A stretch of DNA of 64,000 bases from Desulfitobacterium_A sp035539115 (GTDB taxonomy: Bacteria; Bacillota; Desulfitobacteriia; Desulfitobacteriales; Desulfitobacteriaceae), in assembly GCF_035539115.1 (NCBI RefSeq), contig NZ_DATLJA010000036.1, forward strand, positions 25,301 through 89,300, read 5' to 3'. The notes below the pieces were generated by a model that was not told the DNA's origin, did no database searches, and worked only from the letters and a program-made list of their open reading frames with translations. This document shows, in pieces, positions 53,186-61,918 of the stretch. Every line of letters starts with the position of its first letter. The first letter of the stretch is position 1. A program made the translations under genes and the position numbers.

Positions 53186-54568
53186 TTACTTGAGACATAA
53201 TTCTTCATTCAACTCAATGATCGCTTTGGTATACTTATCCCGGTCAATGACAAATTGCATATTGACCTGACGTAAGGATTGAGACACACAGTTGATGTTT
53301 ATCTTATTTTTCGCTAAGATTGTTGCAGCACGCGCCAGAATATTTGGTAAAGCAATATTCGAGCCAATCACACAGACAATAGCCACTTGTTTAACCGTTA
53401 TGGTCTGATATTTTTCCTTGAGTTCATTAATCAATTCATCATTCAGATCCGTTTCCCAAATGACAAGAGAAATACTATTTGCATTCGTCGCCTTCGTAAT
53501 ATAACTGATATCAAACTGCTTAAAAGTTTTCATGATTTCAAAATCAAAACCCGTTTGCCCCACCATCGAAGCATCGTGAATTTCGATAATCACGACCTTG
53601 TCTGACCCTGCGATAATTTCGATTTTGGCCTCTGGCCCAACATATCCCTTGGAAATTAAAGTTCCAGGATGTTGGGGTTGGAAGGTATTTTTCAAGCGCA
53701 AACTAATCCCCGCTAATTCTAAAGGTTTAGCCGCATTAGGATGAATTGCTTCCATCCCAATATCCGCTAATTGATCGGCGACATCATAATTCGTATGCCC
53801 AACCGGAACCGCCTTATCCACGCCAACAACTTTGGGATCCGCAGAGGATAAATGGTATTCCTTATGAATGATTGCTTCATCCGCATGCAGATGCGTAGCA
53901 ATCTTCGAAAATGTAATTTCCGAATAGCCACGAGCAAACTGACGCATTATGCCCTCGCGGCCTTTCGTATACCCCGTGGCTATAACAATTCCGGCAAACG
54001 GATCAATATTTTTAAAGGATTGCTCAATCCGTTCGCTGATGGTAAGCTGCCGGGAATCGCGAAAACCAGTGAGATCCACCAATTTGGCAGAGATACCCCG
54101 ATTCTGCAAAATATTTACAGAGTTAAATGCCGAATGCGCTTCTCCGATCGAGGCTAGCAACTCGCGGGCAGCAGAAAAAATGCTTTCTCGTTCGACATAC
54201 CCAGAAGCAATGATTTCTCCCATACTATTCAGATATGATTTCGTTTGGGCAATTCTCGCAGCTAAAAAGTCTCGGCAAACGTCATAATCAAGCCCTAAAT
54301 CAGCAAATTCTTCATTGATATTCAAAAGATGATTCAGCAATTCATCGAGAGGTTTTTCATAATCTTCACCTAGGACGAAGTGTTGATAGACACCTGGGGC
54401 TTTTGTTTTTTTGTCCTCAAGGAGTAAATTCGTTATCCCTGCATAAGCCGAGACTACAAACACTCGACCAAAACGGAAATCGGGGTTCTCCGGGTTTCCG
54501 ATAATATTTTTTAGTACATCCTGAAATTGAGTCATTGACGTTCCACCAATTTTCTCTACCGTCAGCAA
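53186..54568 (-). CDS. Aspartate kinase, ectoine-cluster type
   Basis: About 460 residues. The N-terminal TVEKIGGTSM replaces the usual KFGGTS motif, as in the Ask_Ect subgroup, and GYTKGREGIMRQFARGYSEITF carries the catalytic-loop signature of that subgroup. Two C-terminal ACT domains (about 320-460) would bind regulatory amino acids. The enzyme phosphorylates aspartate, the first step to lysine, threonine, methionine or ectoine. No ectABC genes are adjacent, so the local context does not support ectoine synthesis. TTG 54568 is chosen: GGAGG lies 8 nt upstream; earlier in-frame starts have no ribosome site. Confidence 0.88.
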   Translation of the reverse strand: MLTVEKIGGTSMTQFQDVLKNIIGNPENPDFRFGRVFVVSAYAGITNLLLEDKKTKAPGVYQHFVLGEDYEKPLDELLNHLLNINEEFADLGLDYDVCRDFLAARIAQTKSYLNSMGEIIASGYVERESIFSAARELLASIGEAHSAFNSVNILQNRGISAKLVDLTGFRDSRQLTISERIEQSFKNIDPFAGIVIATGYTKGREGIMRQFARGYSEITFSKIATHLHADEAIIHKEYHLSSADPKVVGVDKAVPVGHTNYDVADQLADIGMEAIHPNAAKPLELAGISLRLKNTFQPQHPGTLISKGYVGPEAKIEIIAGSDKVVIIEIHDASMVGQTGFDFEIMKTFKQFDISYITKATNANSISLVIWETDLNDELINELKEKYQTITVKQVAIVCVIGSNIALPNILARAATILAKNKININCVSQSLRQVNMQFVIDRDKYTKAIIELNEELCLK

Positions 54569-54876
54569 ATCCACTACCTCCAAATATATTTCCTTACAGA
54601 AGACATGAAATCCCACTTACTGTACATTTATGTATGTATAGAATAGCTCAGAATTCAATTCATGGCAATAAAAACTTACATAACAGACAGCTCAATTAGA
54701 GTAAATCTTCTCCCTGTCTTAGTACAGAATCTGAACTTCCATAGTTTGGATGATCTTGCAACCCATAAAACTGCATCCTATTTTCGTATAGCTAATTGGG
54801 TTCTTTTCTACTTTAGATGGAGTAAGCTACTTCGCCTAAAGCAAGCATTTCGATATAGAAAGAGGTTAGATACGAT
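54569..54876. other. Intergenic region between divergent ask and YopX-like genes
   Basis: 308 bp. A plus-strand frame at 54662-54880 is open but has no ribosome site and no recognisable composition, so I do not call it. A weak minus-strand promoter (TTGCCA-N17-TATTCT) could serve the kinase. I see nothing else. Confidence 0.4.
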
Positions 54877-55227
54877 ATGAAAACTACAAAATACCGAGTA
54901 TGGGATAAAGTTCGAAAAAAGATGTTTAATATTCTTGCCTTAACATTTGATACTCAGAGTCAAGCTCCTTTTGCCGTGAGTGTTCTGGGACGATCTTGGG
55001 AACCAATCGCAAAATTTGAATTGCTTCAATGGACAGGCCTAAGTGATCAAGAGAGTAAGGATGTTTATGAAGGGGACCTCATTAAAATCGGTTCGTCATA
55101 TTATGAGGTAATTTGGAGTGATAATGAAGCTAGTTTTCAGCTAAAAGATAACACACTTCAACAAAAGGCCCCGATCCAAGAGGTGTCCAAAGGAAAAGTT
55201 GTAGGCCATCGTTTCGAAGACCGTTAG
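54877..55227 (+). CDS. YopX-family protein
   Basis: 116 residues. It matches the YopX pattern: KYRVWDKVRKKMFNI at the N-terminus, QWTGLSDQESKDVYEGDLIKI in the middle and a beta-rich tail ending GKVVGHRFED. YopX proteins are small phage-encoded proteins of unknown function. No other phage gene is seen nearby, so this is a domesticated or stranded gene. GAGG lies 11 nt before ATG 54877. It starts within the last bases of a rejected ORF. Confidence 0.82.
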   Translation: MKTTKYRVWDKVRKKMFNILALTFDTQSQAPFAVSVLGRSWEPIAKFELLQWTGLSDQESKDVYEGDLIKIGSSYYEVIWSDNEASFQLKDNTLQQKAPIQEVSKGKVVGHRFEDR

Positions 55228-55371
55228 ATTGAGATCCGTTATCAAGTTTCTTGATGCAAAAATAGGGCAACTTCATCAAATGGTAAATGGTCAACTTTCA
55301 TCTGGATTTTTATGGAATACATTAGTATTAGGTATTGACCACAGAGTAAAGTTTTAAGAGGTGATTATCAT

Positions 55372-55530
55372 GGTCTTATTCCACAAATGTCCTGAGTATT
55401 ATGAAGCATTATGTTGTTATCCGATTAGCCCCTGCGTTCACCCCCAGCCGCAACCGTTGACGCGGCCACTAGCTCAACCTGCACTCAGTCCATCTTATTA
55501 TGCTCCCAGCCCAAAGGCTAAAGGCTGATT
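55372..55530 (+). CDS. Cys/Pro/Tyr-rich small protein, 52 aa
   Basis: ATG 55372 follows AGAGGTG at 6 nt. The protein reads HKCPEYYEALCCYPISPCVHP and then a Pro/Gln/Ala/Tyr-rich tail ending KAKG. Four Cys in the first 22 residues plus Pro and Tyr suggest a structural, cross-linkable peptide such as a spore coat or surface component; this is inference. A hairpin terminator follows 42 bp after the stop. I do not recognise the family. Confidence 0.65.
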
Positions 55531-55571
55531 CTGTACAGCTAATAACGCACTCATTAAGAGTGAAAATTCTC

Positions 55572-55606
55572 GTGGTATGACTCTAACCGAGGAATACCAC
55601 TTTTTT
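55572..55606 (+). terminator. Terminator after the Cys/Pro-rich gene
   Basis: GTGGTAT / ATACCAC 7-bp stem followed by a T6 tract on the plus strand. Confidence 0.75.
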
Positions 55607-55746
55607 GTATTTTAAAAATCATTCGTTTTTTATCGGTTTTCTTTATCCCGAATTTTGCTTTCTTTATTTTTGGGATATAATGAACCAGGGATCTTTCGAT
55701 TTTCTACATATTACACTAAAGAAATTTACCAGAAAGAAGGATGTTT

Positions 55747-56166
55747 ATGAGTGACTGGTTAATCCCCTATTTAGTCTTTAACGGGAATTGTGAGGAAGCG
55801 GTCAATTTTTATCAAAAAGTGCTTGGCGGAGAAGCTCAAATTCTCCATTTTAAAGATGCTCCCCCCAATCCTGAGTTTCCGGTTCAGGAGCAGCTAAAGG
55901 ATCTCGTTCTCCATGCCGAATTAAGAAAAGATGGTCATGTCATTCGTTTCTCTGATACGTTCCCTGGTGTTCCCTTTAATCCGGGAAATACGATCTCTTT
56001 TTCCTTAGAATTCGATACCAAAGAAGAAACCAAAGCCATATATGAATCTTTAGCCGAGGGCGGACGAGTCGAAATGGAGCTCCAAGCAACCTTTTTCAGC
56101 CCGCTCTATGCAAAGTTTACGGATAAATTCGGAACAAATTGGCAAGTCAGCTGTAAGACTCATTAA
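55747..56166 (+). CDS. PhnB-like VOC (glyoxalase-fold) protein
   Basis: 139 residues of the vicinal-oxygen-chelate superfamily, PhnB/DUF1338-like branch: PYLVFNGNCEEAVNFYQKVLGG, LVLHAELRKDGHVIRFSDTFPG, FSLEFDTKEE and a C-terminal KFGTNWQVS. It has the two beta-alpha-beta-beta-beta halves. Function is unknown for most members; metal-dependent enzymes or binding proteins are typical. ATG 55747 is preferred to ATG 55741 because AGAAGG lies 6 nt upstream. Confidence 0.9.
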   Translation: MSDWLIPYLVFNGNCEEAVNFYQKVLGGEAQILHFKDAPPNPEFPVQEQLKDLVLHAELRKDGHVIRFSDTFPGVPFNPGNTISFSLEFDTKEETKAIYESLAEGGRVEMELQATFFSPLYAKFTDKFGTNWQVSCKTH

Positions 56167-56192
56167 AAGAAATCAAACAAGCTCAAATAACG

Positions 56193-56228
56193 AAGCTGCT
56201 CTGTATTTTTATAGAGCAGCTTTTTTTG
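56193..56228 (+). terminator. Terminator after the PhnB-like gene
   Basis: 10-bp stem AAGCTGCTCT / AGAGCAGCTT with a 10-nt loop and a T9 tract on the plus strand. Confidence 0.92.
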
Positions 56229-56282
56229 CCCCTTCTGACCTCAATGATAGCCGTTCATAGAACGGAGCAGTTGCTGCCAAAA

Positions 56283-56885
56283 TTAGTTTAGAGAAAGCTC
56301 CCATAGATACAAGGATGCAACTGATCCATAGGGAGAGTACCTTTTTCGATAACGCTCGAACTTTTCCTTAGGGAGTTCTTTGAGCCCGTATAAATTCATC
56401 ATTCCCCGACAGATTGCCAAATCCTTATAACTCACCACATCAGGACGACACAGGGAAAAAATAAGCAGCATTTCGGCTGTCCAAACACCTACCCCGTTAA
56501 ATGAGGATAACTTTTTAATGATCTCCTCATTCGGTAGTGTATGCAGTGTCTTAAAATCGATAGTATCGATTATTACCGCGTCTGCGATTCCCTTAATGTA
56601 ACCCGCTTTTCTTTCAGACATGCCACACCCTTGGACTGCCGCTAAATCCACCTGGGCAATGCTTTCCGGGGTAATGCTTCCAAGCAGTGTTGATAATCTC
56701 TGCCAGACCGTAGCCGCCGCTTTTTTCGAAATCTGCTGGCTAACAACACTTGAAATCAGTGCCGTAAACGGATCTGGAGTCACCTCGCGCTGGATCATGC
56801 CGATCCTTTCAATCGCTGCGCCCAGTTTTTTGTCCTTGCGTTTTAAGTAATCGATTTCCATTTGTCCATATTCAAAATATTGCAT
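56283..56885 (-). CDS. DNA-3-methyladenine glycosylase II-like (HhH-GPD)
   Basis: 200 residues, HhH-GPD superfamily, AlkA/MPG-like branch. DPFTALISSVVSQQISKKAAATVWQRL leads in; the hairpin-helix-hairpin is LSSFNGVGVWTAEMLLIF; the conserved Asp follows in VVSYKDLAICRGM. There are no C-terminal Fe-S cysteines, so it is not an EndoIII/MutY type. It would excise alkylated purines. ATG 56885 has a weak AAGG site. It lies 19 bp downstream of the DUF6765-type gene and may be co-transcribed with it. Confidence 0.92.
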   Translation of the reverse strand: MQYFEYGQMEIDYLKRKDKKLGAAIERIGMIQREVTPDPFTALISSVVSQQISKKAAATVWQRLSTLLGSITPESIAQVDLAAVQGCGMSERKAGYIKGIADAVIIDTIDFKTLHTLPNEEIIKKLSSFNGVGVWTAEMLLIFSLCRPDVVSYKDLAICRGMMNLYGLKELPKEKFERYRKRYSPYGSVASLYLWELSLN

Positions 56886-56904
56886 TGTCGATCATCCTTA
56901 TCGT

Positions 56905-58020
56905 TTAGTTTGGAATATTCAATTGATACTTTTCACAGTAGTGGAAAAACTTTTTCTTATACCATTTAACCGCTAAATAAAAGCCATACCAATTCGAAGT
57001 TACAAAGTTATCCGCCAATTGCACTCCATCGACCTCGCGATTGTCAAACACTTTTCGATCGTAATTATAAAAGGCTTCTTTCAACCATTGATCATCTTCG
57101 TATATCAGCAAATCCTGGTCATCTTTACTCACTAGTCCTTGTTCAACTAAAACTCTTTGCCAATTTTTTTCCCTGTTTTTATCGTGAGCTTCTAGTACGA
57201 GAGCATTTCTAAGGGTATCAAAGTTTTTGAACTTTAGTTTCTGATCCACGTACTGCTGATGATTTGTTAAATAAGTCTCCAAATAGTTTCGAATTCCCAT
57301 GAAAGCGCCTTGATATCTGTCTTTATTATCAATTACTACCTTTTTATAGGAACCATTAAATTCATCACTAAAATCATATTCATACGACCACACCAAATAA
57401 GGAAGATCAGGATAATCAAGGGCTTGACCATGTCCGTAGGCTGGCATAATGTGGTCAAAATAATTCTCGTATTTTTCCTGACCTAATTGCTTAAAAATCT
57501 TTAGGGTTCTGTCTAATAGCCCTAAAGGTTTTTTATTGCTCGCTTCACAGTTCTTAATGTCATTGACTTTGCTTAACATTCCACTGAACCCTTGGTGAGA
57601 AAATGTATCGGCGTATACATGCAAAACGATACCGAGCTTAATAAGGTTGTCCTCAAGTAATACATCTTTTAATATTGCCATAATTATTGGGGATTCCGCC
57701 CTGCAGCGGAGTTTTTTCGTAAAGTTTTCACCCTTACAGCCTGGAACAAAATGAAAGGCGACCGTGTTGTTGACCATCGCCTCGTAATTGAACGTTTTAA
57801 CCCGAAAGTAGGAATGACAGGTGGCCATATTGAAAAAAGCAGGCCGATTATTCACAAGATCATACTCGATAATCGAATTTGAAGGATTAAAAAAAATCAG
57901 ATTGATCTTCGCATCATCCACAAGTTGTGAAGCATACGCTATGATCTGAGCGCTCTTTTTGCTAAACCCACAGGTTCGACAAAAGGCCAAAATAGCATAA
58001 TAATGGGCATCTCTTTTCAT
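56905..58020 (-). CDS. DUF6765-type, phospholipase C-like helical protein
   Basis: 371 residues. DAHYYAILAFCRTCGFS with IAYASQLVDDA at the N-terminus and KLGIVLHVYADTFSHQGFSG in the middle (about 131-150) are characteristic of this family. The conserved His/Asp positions resemble zinc-dependent phospholipase C/S1-P1 nuclease-type helical enzymes. There is no signal peptide. The C-terminal half is charged and helical. A hydrolase activity is inferred from the motif layout, not demonstrated. It is divergent from the DUF4474 gene. Confidence 0.7.
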   Translation of the reverse strand: MKRDAHYYAILAFCRTCGFSKKSAQIIAYASQLVDDAKINLIFFNPSNSIIEYDLVNNRPAFFNMATCHSYFRVKTFNYEAMVNNTVAFHFVPGCKGENFTKKLRCRAESPIIMAILKDVLLEDNLIKLGIVLHVYADTFSHQGFSGMLSKVNDIKNCEASNKKPLGLLDRTLKIFKQLGQEKYENYFDHIMPAYGHGQALDYPDLPYLVWSYEYDFSDEFNGSYKKVVIDNKDRYQGAFMGIRNYLETYLTNHQQYVDQKLKFKNFDTLRNALVLEAHDKNREKNWQRVLVEQGLVSKDDQDLLIYEDDQWLKEAFYNYDRKVFDNREVDGVQLADNFVTSNWYGFYLAVKWYKKKFFHYCEKYQLNIPN

Positions 58021-58163
58021 GTATTCCCTTCCCCCTCAATCACGACTTATTTGGGGATTTATGCCTCCAAAATATTTCCAAAAATCAAATATTTTAATGC
58101 ACCATACTATGCATCAACCCAATACTATGTACTAGAGAGGACTAGTATAAAGGAGTGCTTTAT

Positions 58164-59072
58164 ATGTCCAAAAGCGTTGAAGAATTAGGCCTGTTACCTC
58201 AAGGGACCGGTAATGAAGAACTGGATAAAGCCATTGAACTTGCAGGTTATTCCTATGATCCAGCACAAGATATCTTTTATTCAACGATGGATCCGTGGCA
58301 AAGAAAGGTTGGCTATTGCCGTCTGTTTGATGAAGTGTCAGCACCTTTGGGGATGATTATTGATTGTGAGCCAATTTTCTTTGAATATCGTGGAATAAAA
58401 TGGATGATTAGCTTTTGGAAGGGGCAGTATGATTTAGTAACAGGTTGCGAGATAGGAATATATCGAGAGGCACTAGAGCTCAATATTTCTAAGGCTTTTA
58501 CAGGGACTTTTTATATGCCTATTAACAACGATGATCTTCTACAAATGTCCTATACGTTAAAAAAGAATGGCAATCCGCTCTTTACACGCGAAGGAAAACA
58601 TTGGTGGCTCACCGGTTTCAAACTCGGAGAGTTTTCTGAGCCCTCGGAATTAGTCATGGAAATCATGATAACTCTCGAAGATGTGATGATGCGTGATGCG
58701 TTTGTATCTGGATTAAGGGATTCCGGGTATTCAGACTCTGAACTCTTTATTGCTGGAAAGTCCGTCCGTTTTACCTTTGATATCCCGCATACCCTGCAAC
58801 CCATGACACGCACAGTGGAAACGGATAAGCTGATTCAAAGCAAGAATCAACTGTTATGTGACCAGTATCAAGCGATTACGAGGCCCTATAACAATTTTCC
58901 CGACAAAGTAAAGGCTCTTGAAGAACTCTCCCCTGTGTTGTATCGAAAAGTGATGAAGATCGGGAAAACCCAAAGATTTTATGAGATGTATACTTCGATA
59001 ATTATCATTGGCATGTTTCTTTTATCTCGTTTAGCCGGAGGGATAAATAAAACCAAGCAATTACTTCGTTAA
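58164..59072 (+). CDS. DUF4474 family protein
   Basis: 302 residues. AGYSYDPAQDIFYSTMDPWQRKVGYCRLFDE and PIFFEYRGIKWMISFWKGQYDL are hallmarks of DUF4474 proteins, which are common in clostridia and have no known function. One C-terminal membrane helix (about 276-293) followed by a basic tail suggests tail anchoring, with the domain facing the cytosol. ATG 58164 has AAGGAG 8 nt upstream. The 3' end overlaps the convergent thpR gene by 12 bp. Confidence 0.82.
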   Translation: MSKSVEELGLLPQGTGNEELDKAIELAGYSYDPAQDIFYSTMDPWQRKVGYCRLFDEVSAPLGMIIDCEPIFFEYRGIKWMISFWKGQYDLVTGCEIGIYREALELNISKAFTGTFYMPINNDDLLQMSYTLKKNGNPLFTREGKHWWLTGFKLGEFSEPSELVMEIMITLEDVMMRDAFVSGLRDSGYSDSELFIAGKSVRFTFDIPHTLQPMTRTVETDKLIQSKNQLLCDQYQAITRPYNNFPDKVKALEELSPVLYRKVMKIGKTQRFYEMYTSIIIIGMFLLSRLAGGINKTKQLLR

Positions 59073-59606
59073 GCATGCTCTGAATAAATCCGTGTAGATT
59101 CTTTTGCCACGGATAGCTTTGCTCTCGAATAAGGTAACTTCCGCAACAAAGAACTCGCCGAGCTTCTTCAGTTGAACAGAGGATAAGTCAAGATCGTCAA
59201 GCTCAGGACGGGAAGCAAGAGTTAGATGGGGCTTAAATTGCCTGTCCTCTAAAAGAAATCCCTTGTTTGTGAGCTCACGATGTAATTTATCTCTAAGTCT
59301 GCTCAGCTCGTCTAATCCTCCACCTACAGCGGTCCACAAGGTATGCGGTCGTTTAAAAGAAGGAAATGCACCTAGCCCACCGATGTTCACTATAAAAGGT
59401 CTTTGATTTTGGGCCACTATGGTCAGAGTCTCCGTGAGTGTCGGAAGGATATTGGGTTCTAACTCACCCATGAATTCTAAGGTTATATGAAAGTTTTCTG
59501 GTGCTTTCCATGACCCCTTGACTCCAAGCTGTCTTAGCTCTGATTGAAATACTAAGATTGCTTGCTTAAGTTCAGCGGAAAGATCAATTCCTATAAATAA
59601 TCGCAT
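59061..59606 (-). CDS. thpR: RNA 2',3'-cyclic phosphodiesterase ThpR
   Basis: 181 residues of the 2H phosphoesterase superfamily. The two signature motifs are HITLEFMG (about 40-47) and HLTLASR (about 127-133). The N-terminus RLFIGIDLSAELKQAI is family-typical. It opens 2',3'-cyclic phosphates on RNA (formerly called 2'-5' RNA ligase). Its 3' end overlaps the convergent DUF4474 gene by 12 bp. Confidence 0.93.
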   Translation of the reverse strand: MRLFIGIDLSAELKQAILVFQSELRQLGVKGSWKAPENFHITLEFMGELEPNILPTLTETLTIVAQNQRPFIVNIGGLGAFPSFKRPHTLWTAVGGGLDELSRLRDKLHRELTNKGFLLEDRQFKPHLTLASRPELDDLDLSSVQLKKLGEFFVAEVTLFESKAIRGKRIYTDLFRACLTK

Positions 59607-59691
59607 CGTTGTCCTCTCACTTTTTTTCTATGAATTCAAACTCTGGGCATGTATGATATAAGTATTAAGCCTTAATGAAGGAGTAGCTCAT

Positions 59692-60117
59692 ATGTTTATG
59701 TATCTATTTTCAATCTTACTTATCATTGCCTCAAATGTCTTATATAACATTGTCCAGAAATCAACGCCGTCAAAAGTAAATCCTTTCTTAACGTTAATTA
59801 TTTCTTATCTGACTGCTGCAATTATCGCTTTCATTATATTCCTATTCACTAGAACAGACAAAGGAATACTTTCTTCTTTAAAAGAATTGAATTGGACAAG
59901 TATTGTGCTTGGAGTTTCCATTGTTGGTCTCGAATTTGGGTACTTGATGGCTTACCGAGCGGGTTGGAAGATCAGTGTTGGCTCATTAGTCGCAAATATT
60001 GCACTTGCAGTGATACTTATCCCAATTGGGATCCTATTTTTCAAAGAAGGTTTTGGGTTTAATAAGGTACTTGGTGCCATTTTTTGTATCATCGGATTAG
60101 TGTTAATTAACAGATAG
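59692..60117 (+). CDS. Small EamA/DMT-type membrane protein
   Basis: 141 residues, four or five membrane helices, resembling one half of an EamA transporter (MYLFSILLIIASNVLYNIVQKS, LEFGYLMAYRAGWKISVGSLV, FKEGFGFNKVLGAIFCIIGLVLINR). Half-size members probably act as dimers. ATG 59692 follows AAGGAG at 8 nt. It is 10 bp upstream of a full-length EamA transporter and co-transcribed with it. Confidence 0.85.
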   Translation: MFMYLFSILLIIASNVLYNIVQKSTPSKVNPFLTLIISYLTAAIIAFIIFLFTRTDKGILSSLKELNWTSIVLGVSIVGLEFGYLMAYRAGWKISVGSLVANIALAVILIPIGILFFKEGFGFNKVLGAIFCIIGLVLINR

Positions 60118-60127
60118 TGGAGGAACT

Positions 60128-60997
60128 ATGAACGGAAAATTTAGACTTGTAACTGCTATGCTCATTTTTGGAAGCATTGGAGTTTTTGTCAAGAATATTG
60201 ATCTATCCTCAAGTGAAATCGCATTTCTGAGGGGAGTCATCGGAAGCTTATTTTTGATTAGTGTCAGTTTTATCGTAAGACAAAAGCCCTCTTTTAAATT
60301 AATCAAAGAAAATATTGTCCTTCTCCTCTTATCGGGTGCTGCAATTGGTTTTAACTGGATATTACTGTTCCAGTCCTACAAGTATACGACAATATCCAAT
60401 GCGACCTTAAGCTATTACTTTGCACCAATATTCGTAATAATCTTGGCTCCTTTTGTCCTTAAAGAAAAACTAACACCTGTGAAAATAGGGTGTATTGTTA
60501 GTGCCATGCTTGGCTTATTTCTGATCGTTAATATTGGCGGCAGTAGCCCGGATGGCTCGTATAATCACGTGCTCGGGATATTATACGGTCTTTCAGCCGC
60601 AGTACTCTATGCTAGTGTAATCTTGATGAATAAATTCATAAAAAATTTACCCGGTTTTGAGACTACTGTCATTCAATTAATGCTAGCAAGCCTGGTACTT
60701 TTACCTTACGTTCTGATTAAAGATCATATGGATTTTTCAGGTATAACCTCAAATTCTCTAATTTCTATCCTAATCCTTGGTATTCTCCATACCGGAATTG
60801 CTTACTTCTTCTATTTTACCTCAATCAAGGAATTAAAGGGACAAACGATCGCTGTTCTCAGCTATATTGACCCTATCTCGGCAGTGATCATTGCCGCATT
60901 AGTCCTAGGCGAGAGTATGAGTTTTAGGCAAATCATGGGAGGAATTCTTATCCTCGGATCCACTTTTTTAAGTGAGCGATTAGAAGCAAAAGGTTGA
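60128..60997 (+). CDS. EamA-family (DMT) transporter
   Basis: 289 residues, ten membrane helices in two EamA repeats. LRGVIGSLFLISVSFI and TTISNATLSYYFAPIFVIILAPFVLKEKLTP belong to the first repeat; GQTIAVLSYIDPISAVIIAALVLGESMSFRQIMGGILILGS belongs to the second. Members export amino acids or other metabolites; the substrate is unknown. GGAGG lies 4 nt before ATG 60128. Confidence 0.93.
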   Translation: MNGKFRLVTAMLIFGSIGVFVKNIDLSSSEIAFLRGVIGSLFLISVSFIVRQKPSFKLIKENIVLLLLSGAAIGFNWILLFQSYKYTTISNATLSYYFAPIFVIILAPFVLKEKLTPVKIGCIVSAMLGLFLIVNIGGSSPDGSYNHVLGILYGLSAAVLYASVILMNKFIKNLPGFETTVIQLMLASLVLLPYVLIKDHMDFSGITSNSLISILILGILHTGIAYFFYFTSIKELKGQTIAVLSYIDPISAVIIAALVLGESMSFRQIMGGILILGSTFLSERLEAKG

Positions 60998-61036
60998 ATA
61001 ATAATGTAATGCTCACGAAAGCGTAAGGTGAATAGA

Positions 61037-61246
61037 ATGAATAGAAATGAAAATCTCGTCATTTTATCTGAACAGTTAGAGTATTCTGATGTTGATTTAG
61101 ATCCATTGACCCAAAAAATATTTCTTAAGTTTGCGAAACGAAGCGAACAGGATAACCGGGCTGATGTTAGTCACTTACGTCAGGCTGTAACTTTCGATAT
61201 ACTGGCCTTCTCAAGTTTATCTTTAATCCATACTGACCAGATTTAA
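61037..61246 (+). CDS. Hypothetical protein, 69 aa
   Basis: ATG 61037 follows AAGGTG at 6 nt. The protein is Leu/Asp/Lys-rich (DLDPLTQKIFLKFAKRSEQD...ADVSHLRQAVTFDILAFSSLSL) and soluble. The first half is mildly like the entry region of AhpD/carboxymuconolactone decarboxylase proteins, but no CxxC is present. It precedes an AhpD-like gene by 52 bp. The family is unknown; it could be a relic. Confidence 0.45.
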   Translation: MNRNENLVILSEQLEYSDVDLDPLTQKIFLKFAKRSEQDNRADVSHLRQAVTFDILAFSSLSLIHTDQI

Positions 61247-61298
61247 TTTTGGGATTATAATTAAGACGAAATTCAATTAGAAATGAGGTTAATGTATA

Positions 61299-61853
61299 AT
61301 GGCTTTCATTAAACCACCAAGAAAAATACCTTTTTATTTAAAAATAGGTATTTGGATTACCAAGCTTGTAACAGGAAAAGATCTTCTCCCACCGAAACTT
61401 CTGGCCTGGTATCCTAAAGCGGCGATAAGTTCTGGAATCCTTGAATCCCTTGTAGCAAACGGTAAAAAGGATTTGGACAAAAGATTACTAAAACTGGTTC
61501 GATTACAAGCGTCATTTGCAGCTTCATGCCCCTTTTGTATTGACATGAACTCTTTTGAAATTGATGTGGTCGGGATAACTGAGGAAGAGTTATCCGTCCT
61601 TCAAGGGCGCACTGAGTTAAATATCGTAAAATCATTTTCTGTCCGAGAAAAACTTGCGATCGAATATGCAAAGTGTATATCTAAAAGCCCACTTTTCTTT
61701 CCCTCACCACTTATCGAGGAACTGAAAAAACACTTTTCCGAACGAGAAATAGTCATACTGGCGACTACGGCCGCGCAGGTCAATTATTGGGCTAGAACGC
61801 TACAGGCTTTAGGAGTTCCACCGGCCGGATTTTCCGATAGCTGCACTCTGTAA
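61299..61853 (+). CDS. AhpD-like carboxymuconolactone decarboxylase family protein
   Basis: 184 residues. The redox motif CPFCIDMNS (about 73-81) sits in a helical core of the AhpD/CMD family; VRLQASFAASCPFCIDMNS and REKLAIEYAKCISKSP are typical. The CxxC and nearby acidic residues are those of alkylhydroperoxidase D-like thiol reductases. ATG 61299 has GAGG about 9 nt upstream. The physiological substrate is unknown. Confidence 0.88.
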   Translation: MAFIKPPRKIPFYLKIGIWITKLVTGKDLLPPKLLAWYPKAAISSGILESLVANGKKDLDKRLLKLVRLQASFAASCPFCIDMNSFEIDVVGITEEELSVLQGRTELNIVKSFSVREKLAIEYAKCISKSPLFFPSPLIEELKKHFSEREIVILATTAAQVNYWARTLQALGVPPAGFSDSCTL

Positions 61854-61918
61854 CAATTTCAGACCTCTTCCAGCGAAAAGGAGAGCTATTCTATAGTAAA
61901 GCATAAATCTCTACTAAG

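Noticed and set aside
54662..54880. 72-residue plus-strand ORF before the YopX-like gene
   Set aside because: No ribosome site, no recognisable features, and it overlaps the real start of the YopX-like gene.
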